Positions 15,889 to 24,483 of a stretch of DNA of 64,000 bases are shown here, one piece after another. The stretch spans positions 2,728,001 through 2,792,000 of the forward strand of contig NZ_UGSI01000001.1 of the NCBI RefSeq assembly GCF_900454495.1, given 5' to 3'. The translations under genes were made by a program, and so were the position numbers. Source of the DNA: Paenibacillus macerans (GTDB lineage: Bacteria; Bacillota; Bacilli; Paenibacillales; Paenibacillaceae). Each line of letters begins with the position of its first letter. Position 1 is the stretch's first letter. The notes below the pieces were generated by a model, which searched no databases, had not been told where the DNA came from, and was given only the letters and a program-made list of their open reading frames with translations.

Positions 15889-17778
15889 ATCGAGTAGGAG
15901 AGGGTGACTAACCCCCGTCCTCTCACACCACCGTACATGCGGGTCCGCATACGGCGGTTCCAAAAGGTTAACAAAGCTCCAGGTAACGAGAAAGCAAACT
16001 CTTCAGCCCTTTCACTTCCCAGTAGGAAGTCGGAAGGGCGTTATTTGTGTTTCGAGACATTTCCCATGCACCCCGGCGGGAGTTTGCCATAACATAGCAG
16101 GCCCATTCTGGGACTCCGAGTGCCCGAAGTTCACGAATTCGGGTGCGTACCCGCTTCCATTGTTTCCATAGGCACATTCGAAGTCTTCTTCGAATCCACT
16201 GGTCGAATCTTTCACAGTGGCTCTTCGCCGATGCGATTCGGAAATATCCAATCCATCCCATGAGGTAACGGTTCAGTCTAGATATACGTTCCTCCATGGA
16301 GACTGATTGGGTACGGTTTGTCAACTCCCGGATCTTCTCTTTAAATCGAGAGATTGTCTTGGGAGCCAATCGAATCGTCGCCTGTTTATTCGACAGGAAA
16401 CTAAAGCCAAGAAACTTCCGGTTCCATGGCCTGTCCACTGCACTTTTGTCCCGATTCACTTTCAGTTTCAACTTTCCTTCCACAAATCGTGTGACCGATT
16501 CCATGACTCGTTCACCTGCTCGCCTGCTCGCTACAAAGATGTTGCAGTCGTCCGCGTAACGAACAAACCGCAGCCCCCTCTTTGTCAGTTCTTTATCCAA
16601 ATCATCGAGTAAGATGTTTGCCAGAAGCGGACTTAGCGGACCGCCTTGCGGAGTTCCCTCGTCCGTCTTCTGGCAGATGCCACCTTCCATCATTCCGGCT
16701 TCCAAGTAGGCCCGAATCAGCTTCAAGACTCGCTTGTCTGTCACTCTCCTTGCCACTCTTGCCATGAGAATGTCGTGGTTCACCCGGTCAAAGAACTTTT
16801 CCAAATCCATATCTACGACCCATCGCAGACCGCTTTGGATATATCGCTGGGCTTGCTTCACGGCATCGTGTGCTCTCTTCCCCGGTCTAAAGCCGTAGCT
16901 GTACCAAGAGAAGGGGGCATCGAAAATCGGGTTCATCACTTGCAGAAGTGCTTGTTGGAGGAAGCGGTCCATCACGGTCGGGATACCGAGCAGCCTTACA
17001 CCGCCTCCGGGTTTGGGGATTTTCACCCGTCTGACAGGTATCGGTCTGTACGTTCCCGTTAGGAGTTCATCTTTCACCGTTTCCCAGCGTGTGTTCAGGT
17101 AAGCCTGTAGCCCCGCTACCGTTACTCGGTCTACACCGGGGGCACCTCCGTTTTGTACCACTCGCTTATAGGCGAGCCTGAGGTTCTCCCCTTCGAGCAT
17201 TCGCTCCAACAAGTCGTTACTTGCCTCGTGAGAGGAAGGATCGATTTGTGCCGATGAAGAACTCGGCGCTCCAACATACCCTGACGGCTTCACCGCTTCT
17301 CTTTGTTGGCAGCTCCCTTTTGGGATATTCGGCTGTCTTTGCTCTTCACGCGAACGCATCGGTTTCCTCTCTCCTTTCGGTTCGGCCCTTCCGCTTTCCG
17401 GCGTCCCGTACTTGCGTACTATGGCCTCTGCTGACTCCTGCGGGTTCAGCGCAGCCTCTCGGTTGCGGTTACGAAGTGACTTCGCATTTTTTTTTTTTCT
17501 CCCGCAGGCCTCCCCAGATAAGAACGTCATCTTTCCGCCCACGACCACTGGAGTTTACAGGAGTGATCCTTGGCGGCTTTGGATTTCGCTGTGTTATGGC
17601 AGCTCATCCGGTTCATCCTGCCTCAAATCCAGTTTGTGTACCTTGGCCCGTGCTTTTGCCTCCGGCTTCCTTCAGATTCCACCTCGCGATGGACACCCTT
17701 GCCCTTGGCTAGCGGTAGGCGCTCGCCAGCCCCCGCTCGGGACTTTCACCCTATAGATGACGCCCATGCTGGGCGTAC
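15889..17778 (-). mobile_element. Group II intron (IIC-like), full length
   Basis: About 1.89 kb on the minus strand. The proposed 5' end is GTACGCCC at 17778, close to the GUGYG consensus, followed by a hairpin and AGGGTGAAAGTCCC. The 3' end carries a domain V hairpin (GCCGTATGCGG...CCGCATGTACGG, about 15908-15955) and a domain VI helix, ending CTACTCGAT near 15889. It encodes its own reverse transcriptase. The insertion site is 11 bases past the csp terminator stem, the habit of group IIC introns. Boundaries are estimated to within a few bases. Confidence 0.82.
15968..17359 (-). CDS. ltrA: Group II intron reverse transcriptase/maturase
   Basis: A 463-residue intron-encoded protein. The RT domain shows GAPGVDRVTV, YRPIPVRRVKIPKPGG, YSYGFRPGKRAHDAV, the catalytic RYADDCN and RPWNRKFLGFSF. 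A group II maturase (GIIM) domain follows (RISRLNRYLMGWIGYFR). No HNH endonuclease is present, consistent with class C introns. It seems intact. The ATG at 17359 was chosen because AAAGGAG precedes it; a longer upstream reading lies in intron RNA domains. The stop falls 79 bases before the proposed intron end. Confidence 0.92.
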   Translation of the reverse strand: MRSREEQRQPNIPKGSCQQREAVKPSGYVGAPSSSSAQIDPSSHEASNDLLERMLEGENLRLAYKRVVQNGGAPGVDRVTVAGLQAYLNTRWETVKDELLTGTYRPIPVRRVKIPKPGGGVRLLGIPTVMDRFLQQALLQVMNPIFDAPFSWYSYGFRPGKRAHDAVKQAQRYIQSGLRWVVDMDLEKFFDRVNHDILMARVARRVTDKRVLKLIRAYLEAGMMEGGICQKTDEGTPQGGPLSPLLANILLDDLDKELTKRGLRFVRYADDCNIFVASRRAGERVMESVTRFVEGKLKLKVNRDKSAVDRPWNRKFLGFSFLSNKQATIRLAPKTISRFKEKIRELTNRTQSVSMEERISRLNRYLMGWIGYFRIASAKSHCERFDQWIRRRLRMCLWKQWKRVRTRIRELRALGVPEWACYVMANSRRGAWEMSRNTNNALPTSYWEVKGLKSLLSRYLELC

Positions 17779-17781
17779 ATA

Positions 17782-17811
17782 CAAAAAAACACAGCCCTAT
17801 AAAGAGCTGTG
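17782..17811 (-). terminator. Terminator of the cold-shock gene; intron target
   Basis: CACAGC and GCTGTG enclose a ten-base loop, followed on the minus strand by TTTTTTT. The group II intron begins directly after it. Confidence 0.8.
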
Positions 17812-17869
17812 CTTTTCATTATCGCGCTTGGAACCAAACTTTATAAGTGATCCGTTGCCGGAAGTGATC

Positions 17870-18067
17870 TTATAATTTGATTACGTTAGCAGCTTGAGGA
17901 CCACGATTGCCTTCAGTGATCTCGAATTCTACGGCTTGACCTTCTTCCAGAGTTTTGAAGCCATCACCTTGAATTGCGGAGAAGTGTACGAATACGTCTT
18001 CGCCACCTTCAACTTGGATGAAGCCATAGCCTTTTTCTGCGTTAAACCATTTAACTGTACCTTTCAA
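17870..18067 (-). CDS. Cold-shock protein (CspA/CspB family)
   Basis: A 65-residue OB-fold protein. KGTVKWFNAEKGYGFIQVEGG and EDVFVHFSAIQ contain the RNP1 and RNP2 nucleic-acid-binding motifs. Such proteins melt RNA secondary structure and also occur at normal temperature. The start codon is a TTG, eight bases behind AGGAGG. A promoter lies at 18114-18142, giving a leader of only about 40 bases, shorter than in classical cold-inducible csp genes. Confidence 0.95.
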   Translation of the reverse strand: MKGTVKWFNAEKGYGFIQVEGGEDVFVHFSAIQGDGFKTLEEGQAVEFEITEGNRGPQAANVIKL

Positions 18068-18113
18068 ATGAACAACCTCCTAAAAATAACCGCCATCGTT
18101 GGCGAATATCCAT

Positions 18114-18142
18114 ATTATACTCTATGCCCACAGACAATGCAA
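18114..18142 (-). promoter_or_regulatory. Promoter of the csp gene
   Basis: TTGCAT (-35), 17-base spacer, TATAAT (-10) on the minus strand. Confidence 0.65.
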
Positions 18143-18303
18143 CGTGACAATTTTCGAAAGGTTTTTTCCGGGTCGCCGGCGGCGAAGAAACGATCGTTTT
18201 ATTTGCTTTCCTCCAGAGCGTGAGTTATCATTTTACATAAAAATATTACCAATTATGCGCGGCTTCTAAGCCTGCGAGCAAAGCCAAAGATTGGAGAATT
18301 GCG

Positions 18304-18537
18304 ATGATCAAAAAACACGAAATATACAAAAAAGACAAGTGGAATATGATGACTGTAGAAGTTCAAGGCAAATACATCATTCTCCGCGAAATTTCCGATC
18401 AGTGGGGCGAAGAATCGCACACCTTCCTCAGCCGCCCGGCGATGATGGAGTGGGTGAACCGCCGTTTTCCCAAAGAGGATTTTGCCGGCAACGAAGCGGA
18501 ATGGAGCGACATCATGAACGCCTTCAGGCAGGTTTAG
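18304..18537 (+). CDS. Small hypothetical protein
   Basis: 77 residues, MIKKHEIYKKDKWNMMTVEV..., soluble, with a mixed beta/helix pattern (GKYIILREISDQW, AMMEWVNRRFPKEDF). A family is not recognised. GGAGA lies five to six bases before the ATG, and codon use matches neighbours, so I consider it real. It diverges from the csp gene and may share the region 18143-18303 as promoter. Confidence 0.55.
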   Translation: MIKKHEIYKKDKWNMMTVEVQGKYIILREISDQWGEESHTFLSRPAMMEWVNRRFPKEDFAGNEAEWSDIMNAFRQV

Positions 18538-18605
18538 ACGGCCGGTCATTTCTCCTTTTGCCAAGCCTGCTTGGCAATCATATTAATGAAACGGGGCAAC
18601 GATGA

Positions 18606-18779
18606 ATGAATAGCAGTTCCAGCATTTTAATCTTCATTATTTGTGCGTTTGCGCTGGCCGTCATACTGATCATGAACAAGAACAACATCCACCCCCGGCT
18701 TAAACGCGGCCTCGCCCTCACCGCCCTGATTATGGTAGTGGTGTCGTTTGGCTTAATCATCTACAGCTTTCTGGCATAG
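18606..18779 (+). CDS. Small two-helix membrane protein
   Basis: 57 residues beginning MNSSSILIFIICAFALAVIL, then a basic loop (NKNNIHPRLKRG) and a second hydrophobic helix (LALTALIMVVVSFGLIIYSF). The topology fits a helical hairpin with the loop on the cytoplasmic side. No family recognised; ribosome site is weak (ACGGGG), so confidence is moderate. It lies between the small hypothetical gene and pepF, same strand. Confidence 0.5.
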   Translation: MNSSSSILIFIICAFALAVILIMNKNNIHPRLKRGLALTALIMVVVSFGLIIYSFLA

Positions 18780-19023
18780 GAGCGGGTGGCAAATATTTCT
18801 TCGGCAGGCGGCCCATACTAGGATAATGCCCATGGCGAGCAAATTCAATCATCGTACTGCGCCGGGCTTCCGATCAAGACATCCGGGAGGTTTCCTAGTT
18901 ATGAAATGGCCGCGTACCATCCCCTTGCTGCTGTCCTGCTGCCTGTTGATTTCCACGCTGCAAGGCGGCTCCGCCGCGGGCCAGCCCGCGGCTTCACCTT
19001 ACCCAAAACAAAGGAGGATTCCG

Positions 19024-20814
19024 ATGAGCACCTTAATGAAACGCTCGGAAGTATCGCAGGAGAATACATGGAAGCTTGAGGATCTGTTTTCCGACCAGGC
19101 TTCTTGGGACAAATCGTACGAAGAACTGAAGGCATTGAAGGGCAAAGCCTCCGAATTCGAAGGCCAACTGAACAACGCCAAAAACATCAAGGCCGTTTTC
19201 GAGCTGGAAGACGATCTTTCCTTAAAAATCGAGCGGTTGTACGTTTACGCTCACTTGCATCATGATGAGGATACGACCAACCCTACATACCAGGCGCTTG
19301 TGCAAAAGGCGAAAAAACTCAGCGTCGAGGTCAACGAAGCGCTGTCGTTCATTACTCCGGAGATCTTGTCCCTGCCGGAACAGGAGCTTGACCGTCTGAT
19401 CAGCGACCCTGAGCTTGCGGATTACAAATTTACGCTGCAGGAAATCAAACGCGAGAAAGCGCATGTGCTGAGCAAAACGGAAGAGGCGCTGCTGGCCCAG
19501 GTCGGCAATCTGTCGCAGGCGCCGCAGCAAATTTTTGGCATGATCAACAACGCGGATATGAAGTTCCCGAAAATCAAAGACGAACACGGGAACGAAGTCG
19601 AGTTGACGCACGGCAGCTACATTCAGTTCCTGGAAAACCCGGACCGCGAAGTGCGGGAGCGGGCGTTTAAAGCCGTTTACGAAACGTACCGCAAGCAAAA
19701 AAATACGATCGCGGCAACTTTAACCGCCAACATTAACAAAAACATGTTTTATTCCCGGGTGCGCAAATACCCTTCCGTGCTGGAAATGTCCCTGTATGGC
19801 GACAACATTCCGAAGGAAGTGTACACGAACCTGATCGACACGATTCATGAAAGCCTGCCGCTGCTGCATCGCTACATGAAGCTGCGGAAGAAGCTGCTTG
19901 GCGTCGATGAGCTGCACATGTACGACCTGTTTGCCCCGCTCGTAGAGGAATACAAATGGGATATCAACTACGAGGAAGCGAAAAAGATGGTCGAGGACGG
20001 CCTGAAGCCGCTCGGCGAAGATTACCTCAAAGCGCTTCGTTCCGGCTTCGAAAACCGCTGGATCGACGTGTACGAGAATGAAGGCAAGCGGACGGGCGCT
20101 TACAGCTGGGGAGCTTACGGCACCCACCCTTACGTGCTGCTCAACCACAAGGACAACCTGAACAGCATGTTTACGCTCGCGCACGAGATGGGCCATGCCC
20201 TGCATTCCCATTTTTCGGACGAAGCTTTGAAGTATCGCGATGCCCAGTACACGATTTTCCTGGCCGAGGTCGCTTCGACGACCAACGAAGCGCTGCTGAT
20301 GGATTATTTGTTGAAAAAATCGACCGATCCGAAGCAGAAGCTGTACCTGCTGACGTATTACGCCGACCAGTTCCGGACGACCGTGTTCCGGCAAACGATG
20401 TTCGCCGAGTTCGAGAAAATCATCCACGAGAAGGCGGAAGCCGGCGAATCGCTGACCCCGCAGGAGCTGTCTGCGATTTATTACGATTTGAACGTAAAAT
20501 ACCACGGCAAAGACATGGCCGTCGACCAGGATATCGAAATGGAATGGGCGCGCATCCCCCATTTCTACACCAGCTTCTACGTGTACAAATACGCCACCGG
20601 CTTCTCCGCGGCGACCAGCTTCTCCAAGCAGATCCTGGAGGAAGGTCAGCCGGCGGTCGACCGCTATCTCGGCTTCCTGAAGAGCGGCGGCAGCGACTAT
20701 TCGATCAATATTTTGAAAAAAGCCGGCGTCGACATGTCCTCGCCGGAGCCGATCCGCGAAGCGATGAGCGTGTTCGAAGACGTCATCGAGCAAATGGAGC
20801 AACTGACGAAGTAG
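19024..20814 (+). CDS. pepF: Oligoendopeptidase F (M3 family)
   Basis: 596 residues from the ATG at 19024, which follows AAAGGAGGATTCCG. The zinc motif AHEMGHALHSHF is near residue 387, with the downstream glutamate in FLAEVASTTNEALL, as in M3 metallopeptidases. PepF cleaves oligopeptides of about 7-17 residues in the cytoplasm. Oddly, the frame stays open upstream and includes a second start at 18901 with GGGAGG before it, encoding a signal-peptide-like segment (MKWPRTIPLLLSCCLLISTL) fused in frame. An exported isoform is therefore possible. A terminator follows at 20845. Confidence 0.92.
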   Translation: MSTLMKRSEVSQENTWKLEDLFSDQASWDKSYEELKALKGKASEFEGQLNNAKNIKAVFELEDDLSLKIERLYVYAHLHHDEDTTNPTYQALVQKAKKLSVEVNEALSFITPEILSLPEQELDRLISDPELADYKFTLQEIKREKAHVLSKTEEALLAQVGNLSQAPQQIFGMINNADMKFPKIKDEHGNEVELTHGSYIQFLENPDREVRERAFKAVYETYRKQKNTIAATLTANINKNMFYSRVRKYPSVLEMSLYGDNIPKEVYTNLIDTIHESLPLLHRYMKLRKKLLGVDELHMYDLFAPLVEEYKWDINYEEAKKMVEDGLKPLGEDYLKALRSGFENRWIDVYENEGKRTGAYSWGAYGTHPYVLLNHKDNLNSMFTLAHEMGHALHSHFSDEALKYRDAQYTIFLAEVASTTNEALLMDYLLKKSTDPKQKLYLLTYYADQFRTTVFRQTMFAEFEKIIHEKAEAGESLTPQELSAIYYDLNVKYHGKDMAVDQDIEMEWARIPHFYTSFYVYKYATGFSAATSFSKQILEEGQPAVDRYLGFLKSGGSDYSINILKKAGVDMSSPEPIREAMSVFEDVIEQMEQLTK

Positions 20815-20844
20815 CGTCGCGCCCCATGCGGCCGCCCGGTTCCA

Positions 20845-20880
20845 TAAAATCCCTTGCCCCGAGCGGGCAAGGGATTTTAT
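20845..20880 (+). terminator. Terminator of pepF
   Basis: AAAATCCCTTGCCC and GGGCAAGGGATTTT form a 14-bp perfect stem with a five-base loop. Confidence 0.85.
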
Positions 20881-20905
20881 ACTGACCTAAAGGAGGTGTT
20901 ACCTC

Positions 20906-21280
20906 ATGCGAATTCAATGGTCCTTGATTTTAGCGCTTATTTTCGCCTTGATCACCGCCGTGTTTGCCGTTATCAACGTCAACCCGGTGCAGGTGAATTT
21001 ATTGTTCGGCGCGGTCAGCCTTCCGCTGATCTTGCTGATCCTCGGTTGCACGCTGCTCGGCGGCATCATCGTCGGCTCGTTTGGCATCTACCGCGGATAC
21101 CGGCTGCAGCGGGAAGTGAAAGGCCTGCAGGCCAAACTCGTACATATCCAGGAAGCGACCGGCTACATTTTCCCCGAACCGGAAAAAGCCGAAAAAGGGA
21201 AAAAAGCGGCCGGCAAAAGCGAAAAATCCGCCGGCAAGGCGGAACCTTCCGCGGAAGATTTATCTTCGTCCGATCATTGA
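20906..21280 (+). CDS. LapA-domain (DUF1049) membrane protein
   Basis: 124 residues with two transmembrane helices (WSLILALIFALITAVFAVI and LPLILLILGCTLLGGIIVG) joined by the NVNPVQVNLLFG segment typical of the LapA/DUF1049 family. The C-terminus is a Lys/Glu/Ala-rich coil (EKAEKGKKAAGKSEKSAGKA). In Gram-negative bacteria LapA/LapB assist envelope assembly; in Firmicutes the role is unknown. AAAGGAGGTG precedes the ATG. Confidence 0.82.
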   Translation: MRIQWSLILALIFALITAVFAVINVNPVQVNLLFGAVSLPLILLILGCTLLGGIIVGSFGIYRGYRLQREVKGLQAKLVHIQEATGYIFPEPEKAEKGKKAAGKSEKSAGKAEPSAEDLSSSDH

Positions 21281-21319
21281 TCCGGCGGCAGCGAGTTCCT
21301 AATTTTTGAGGAGGTTCCC

Positions 21320-22357
21320 ATGAAGATTCAACCCAATGAAACCTATATTTTAAACATTTTGAAAATGCTGCTCGATACGCCAAGCCCGAGCGGCTTTACG
21401 CGCGGTATAATGACGCTGATCGGGCGCGAAGCGGAGGCCCTGGGCATCCCCTGTTCGTTTAACGAAAAAGGCGGCGCCATCCTGACGCTGCCCGGCCGCG
21501 ATTCGTCCCGGCGGATCGCGCTGAGCGCTCACGTCGATACGTTGGGGGCGATGGTCCGTTCGATCACCGAGCGCGGCACACTGAAAATCACCTCGGTAGG
21601 CGGATTTATGATGCACAGCATCGAAAACGAATACTGCCAAATCCATACCCGCAGCGGCAAGGTTTACACAGGAACGATCTTGTCGGCGCAGCCTTCCGTC
21701 CACGTTTACACCGACGCCCGCGACTTCAAACGCGAGGAGAAAAATATGGAAGTGCGGATTGACGAGTTAGTGGAAAATAGAGACGACGTACTGAAGCTGG
21801 GGATCTCCGCCGGCGACTTTATTTCCTTCGATTCCCGCGCGGTCATTACATCCAGCGGGTACATCAAGTCCCGCCACCTCGACGACAAAGCGAGCGTGGC
21901 CGCCCTGTTCGGCCTGCTGGAATCAAGCCGGCGCGAGGGCTGGACGCCGCGCCATGATCTGGTTTTCCTCATTTCCAACTATGAGGAAGTCGGGCACGGC
22001 GCAGCGTGGATTCCGGACGGCGTTAACGAAATGATCGCCGTCGACATGGGCGCGATGGGCGACGATTTAAGCTGCAAAGAGACCGATGTGTCGATTTGCG
22101 CCAAAGACTCCAGCGGGCCGTACGATTACGACATGACCGGCAAGCTGATCGAACTCGCCCGAGGCTTGGGAATCCCGCACGCGGTCGACATTTACCCGCA
22201 TTACGGCTCGGACGCCTCGGCGGCGCTGCGCGGCGGGCACAACATCCGCGCCGCGCTGATCGGTCCGGGCGTGCACGCATCGCACGCCATGGAGCGGACG
22301 CACAAGCAGGCCGTCATCAACACGACCCGCCTGCTCGCCGCGTATGTGGCCGAGTAA
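21320..22357 (+). CDS. M42 family aminopeptidase
   Basis: 345 residues. The dinuclear-metal residues of M42/FrvX peptidases are visible: SAHVDTLGAM (His/Asp), KSRHLDDKASV (bridging Asp), NYEEVGHGAA (catalytic Glu and metal Glu), AVDMGAMGDD, and the final HASHAMERTH. These cytosolic enzymes trim peptides, often acidic ones. GAGGAGG lies shortly before the ATG. Together with pepF this gives a small peptide-degradation neighbourhood, with the LapA-like gene between. The stop overlaps the start of the next frame. Confidence 0.9.
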   Translation: MKIQPNETYILNILKMLLDTPSPSGFTRGIMTLIGREAEALGIPCSFNEKGGAILTLPGRDSSRRIALSAHVDTLGAMVRSITERGTLKITSVGGFMMHSIENEYCQIHTRSGKVYTGTILSAQPSVHVYTDARDFKREEKNMEVRIDELVENRDDVLKLGISAGDFISFDSRAVITSSGYIKSRHLDDKASVAALFGLLESSRREGWTPRHDLVFLISNYEEVGHGAAWIPDGVNEMIAVDMGAMGDDLSCKETDVSICAKDSSGPYDYDMTGKLIELARGLGIPHAVDIYPHYGSDASAALRGGHNIRAALIGPGVHASHAMERTHKQAVINTTRLLAAYVAE

Positions 22358-23429
22358 CGAGCCTCGCCGGGAGCTCGATGGCCCGGAAGCAGAGCGTTCG
22401 CGCAGCGAGAACCGGGGAGGATCCGAGGGGACCGGGGGACAGGATCGGTCCGCTGGAACCGGAACGGCCGGAACCGCAGGCCCGGGAGGGCACAAGGAAA
22501 CCGTGGAACAAGTCCGGACCGGCAGAATGGAGATGCCTGGGGAAACTGGGATGTCCGGAACCAAAGGCCCAGGATCGCCCGAGGAAACCGAATTGTCCGG
22601 AACCAAAGGCCCTGAATCGTCCGAGTTCACCGGTCCGGACGGACCCAAAAGGCCAGGAGCACTCGGTGGACTCGGGCGCTGGGCCGCTGCCTCCGCTGCA
22701 GCGGCGGTCATCTTCCTCGGCGTCCTGGCGATGCTCTTGTGGGGAAGCCGATTCCTCCTTCCCCATGCTTACGCTTATGTTGAAACCGCCGCGGATAACG
22801 GCGTGAAGCTGCACGCGCTGTCCGCTTCGCCGGAGCATATCGAGCTGCGGGCCGCGGACCGGCCGTTGGGCGATTACCGCGTGTACGGCATTAACGGCGG
22901 ATTTTTTTACAATGACGCCGTTTTGTCCATCGCGGTCAACGATGACCGGCCGGTCCACGGCGCTGCCGGCGACTACGGCTCCGGCTGGTTCAACGCCAAA
23001 TACGCGCGCGGCACGCTCGTTTGGGATGCGGCGGCCGGCCGCTTTTCGGTGCAGGTCGTCTCCGCCGCCGCCGAGCTTACCGTCACCAACCGCAGCCGCT
23101 ATTTCGCCCAGGGCGGCGTCAGCATGAAGCTGCAGGACGATGCCGGATGGCGGGCGGCCGCCGTGGACGCCGAGCATCTGCCCTACCCGGACGAGGAGCG
23201 CCTCCGCTCCGGCCTCGTCTACGACAATACGGGGCGGCTGTGGCTGATCGTCACGCCGACCCGCTGCACGGCGGAGGCCTTCCGCGCCGCCGTCAAGGAG
23301 ACGATCGCTCCCGGCTCGGCCGTGGACGGCATCTTCCTCGACGGCGACGGCTCCTCGCAATTGAACGCCGCCGAGGTCAAACTCCACGGCGACTCGCGCG
23401 ATCTGCGGCAGATTATTGCGATTCAGTAA
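22344..23429 (+). CDS. Membrane-anchored phosphodiester-glycosidase-like protein
   Basis: Up to 361 residues. An N-terminal Gly/Pro/Glu-rich segment (with two related LSGTKGP-type units) of about 110 residues precedes one transmembrane helix (AAVIFLGVLAMLLWGSRFLL), then a soluble extracytoplasmic domain. This domain (YGINGGFFYN, NDDRPVHG, ARGTLVWD, FAQGGVSM, DGIFLDGDGSSQL) resembles the NAGPA/phosphodiester-glycosidase family, where the final GDGSSQ is characteristic. The start is uncertain: the ATG at 22344 overlaps the preceding stop and lacks a ribosome site; ATGs at 22530-22555 are alternatives. A decayed AT-rich paralogue follows at 23661. Confidence 0.65.
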   Translation: MWPSNEPRRELDGPEAERSRSENRGGSEGTGGQDRSAGTGTAGTAGPGGHKETVEQVRTGRMEMPGETGMSGTKGPGSPEETELSGTKGPESSEFTGPDGPKRPGALGGLGRWAAASAAAAVIFLGVLAMLLWGSRFLLPHAYAYVETAADNGVKLHALSASPEHIELRAADRPLGDYRVYGINGGFFYNDAVLSIAVNDDRPVHGAAGDYGSGWFNAKYARGTLVWDAAAGRFSVQVVSAAAELTVTNRSRYFAQGGVSMKLQDDAGWRAAAVDAEHLPYPDEERLRSGLVYDNTGRLWLIVTPTRCTAEAFRAAVKETIAPGSAVDGIFLDGDGSSQLNAAEVKLHGDSRDLRQIIAIQ

Positions 23430-23458
23430 TGGCATAAAACAAATAGAATTAACAAAAA

Positions 23459-23497
23459 GACAATTCGATGGATTTTTGCCGGAGAATTGTTTTTTTA
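23459..23497 (+). terminator. Terminator after the phosphodiester-glycosidase-like gene
   Basis: GACAATTC and GAATTGT arms with seven T residues behind. Confidence 0.7.
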
Positions 23498-23660
23498 TTT
23501 TTCAGTTAGAAATTTATATCAACTGCTTGTATTTTCGCTCCTAAATTTACCTTTATGGGTGAGAGAGAAAACGGCAGCGAGTTTGCAGGTTTGGGAATGA
23601 CCTACAGCCGCTGATTCCCCCTAATATCCCCTCACTAATAATATTTGAGGAGCGATTGAA

Positions 23661-24338
23661 ATGGCAAATTACACATATGCTGCTTACACGGCTTCGAATG
23701 GAGTTAAGTTGCACACGATCAAAACTTCCCCGAATAATATCTGGATTAATTATATTGGTGCGTCTAATGTACCCAGTCAAAATTACTATGGTGTTAATGG
23801 TGGTTATTTCGATCCTGATACTGGAAACTTACTTCAAATTGCTTTAAACAATGATAAACCGGTAAATGGGACTAAAAATGATTACGGAAGCGGATATGAA
23901 AATGTTAAGGTTGCTCGCGGTACATTGGTTTGGGACGCTACGGAAAGTCAATTTTCCGTACAAATCGTTAAGTCCGCTGCTGATCTCCACGTCATTAAAC
24001 GAACGAGATATTGGCGCAAGGCGGTATTAGCATGTCTCTAAACAGTGACAGTACCTGGGCTTCAGGCTGATAAAGAAAATATGCAGAATAGAACCGGAAA
24101 TGCATTTCGAACTGGCCTTGTATACAACAATACTAATAACATTTGGCTTATTGTTACTGATGTAAAATGTACTGCCGCAGAATTTAGAACCGCAATTAAG
24201 GAAAAGGTCGGCTCAGGAACGCTCGTCAATGGGATATTCTTGGATGGCAGTGGTTCTTCACAAATGAAGTGCAAAGAGAAAAAAGTGTATGGTGATGAGC
24301 GAGAAGTTTATCAAATGGTTGCATTAAGAAACGAATAA
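23661..24338 (+). pseudogene. Frameshifted paralogue of the phosphodiester-glycosidase-like gene
   Basis: The reading frame starts at an ATG behind TGAGGAG and encodes YAAYTASNGVKLH..., YGVNGGYFDPDTG, DYGSGYENVKVARGTLVWD, clearly homologous to the gene just upstream. At about 24011 it leaves the frame (expected AQGGISMSL is read only in another frame), and a second shift near 24055-24075 leads into QNRTGNAFRTGLVYNN...IFLDGSGSSQ. There is no signal peptide or membrane helix. Base composition is AT-rich, unlike the GC-rich paralogue, so it was probably acquired separately. Two sequencing errors are a less likely alternative. Confidence 0.75.
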
Positions 24339-24360
24339 ATACAAAAAATATACCCTAGAT

Positions 24361-24404
24361 TGAGACCCCGGTTTACCTTATTGGTAGCCGGCGGTCTCAT
24401 TTTC
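24361..24404 (+). terminator. Terminator after the frameshifted gene
   Basis: GAGACCCCGG pairs with CCGGCGGTCTC around a loop containing TACCTTATTGGTA; T-rich tail. Confidence 0.65.
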
Positions 24405-24483
24405 AAATTTGCAATATAAACAAGGTAACTTTTCCATATTTTAGACGTCTATATTTATATAAAGAAAATATGGAGGATAATTT

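Noticed and set aside
19720..20802. 360-codon open frame on the minus strand
   Set aside because: Antisense to pepF; no ribosome site or domain.
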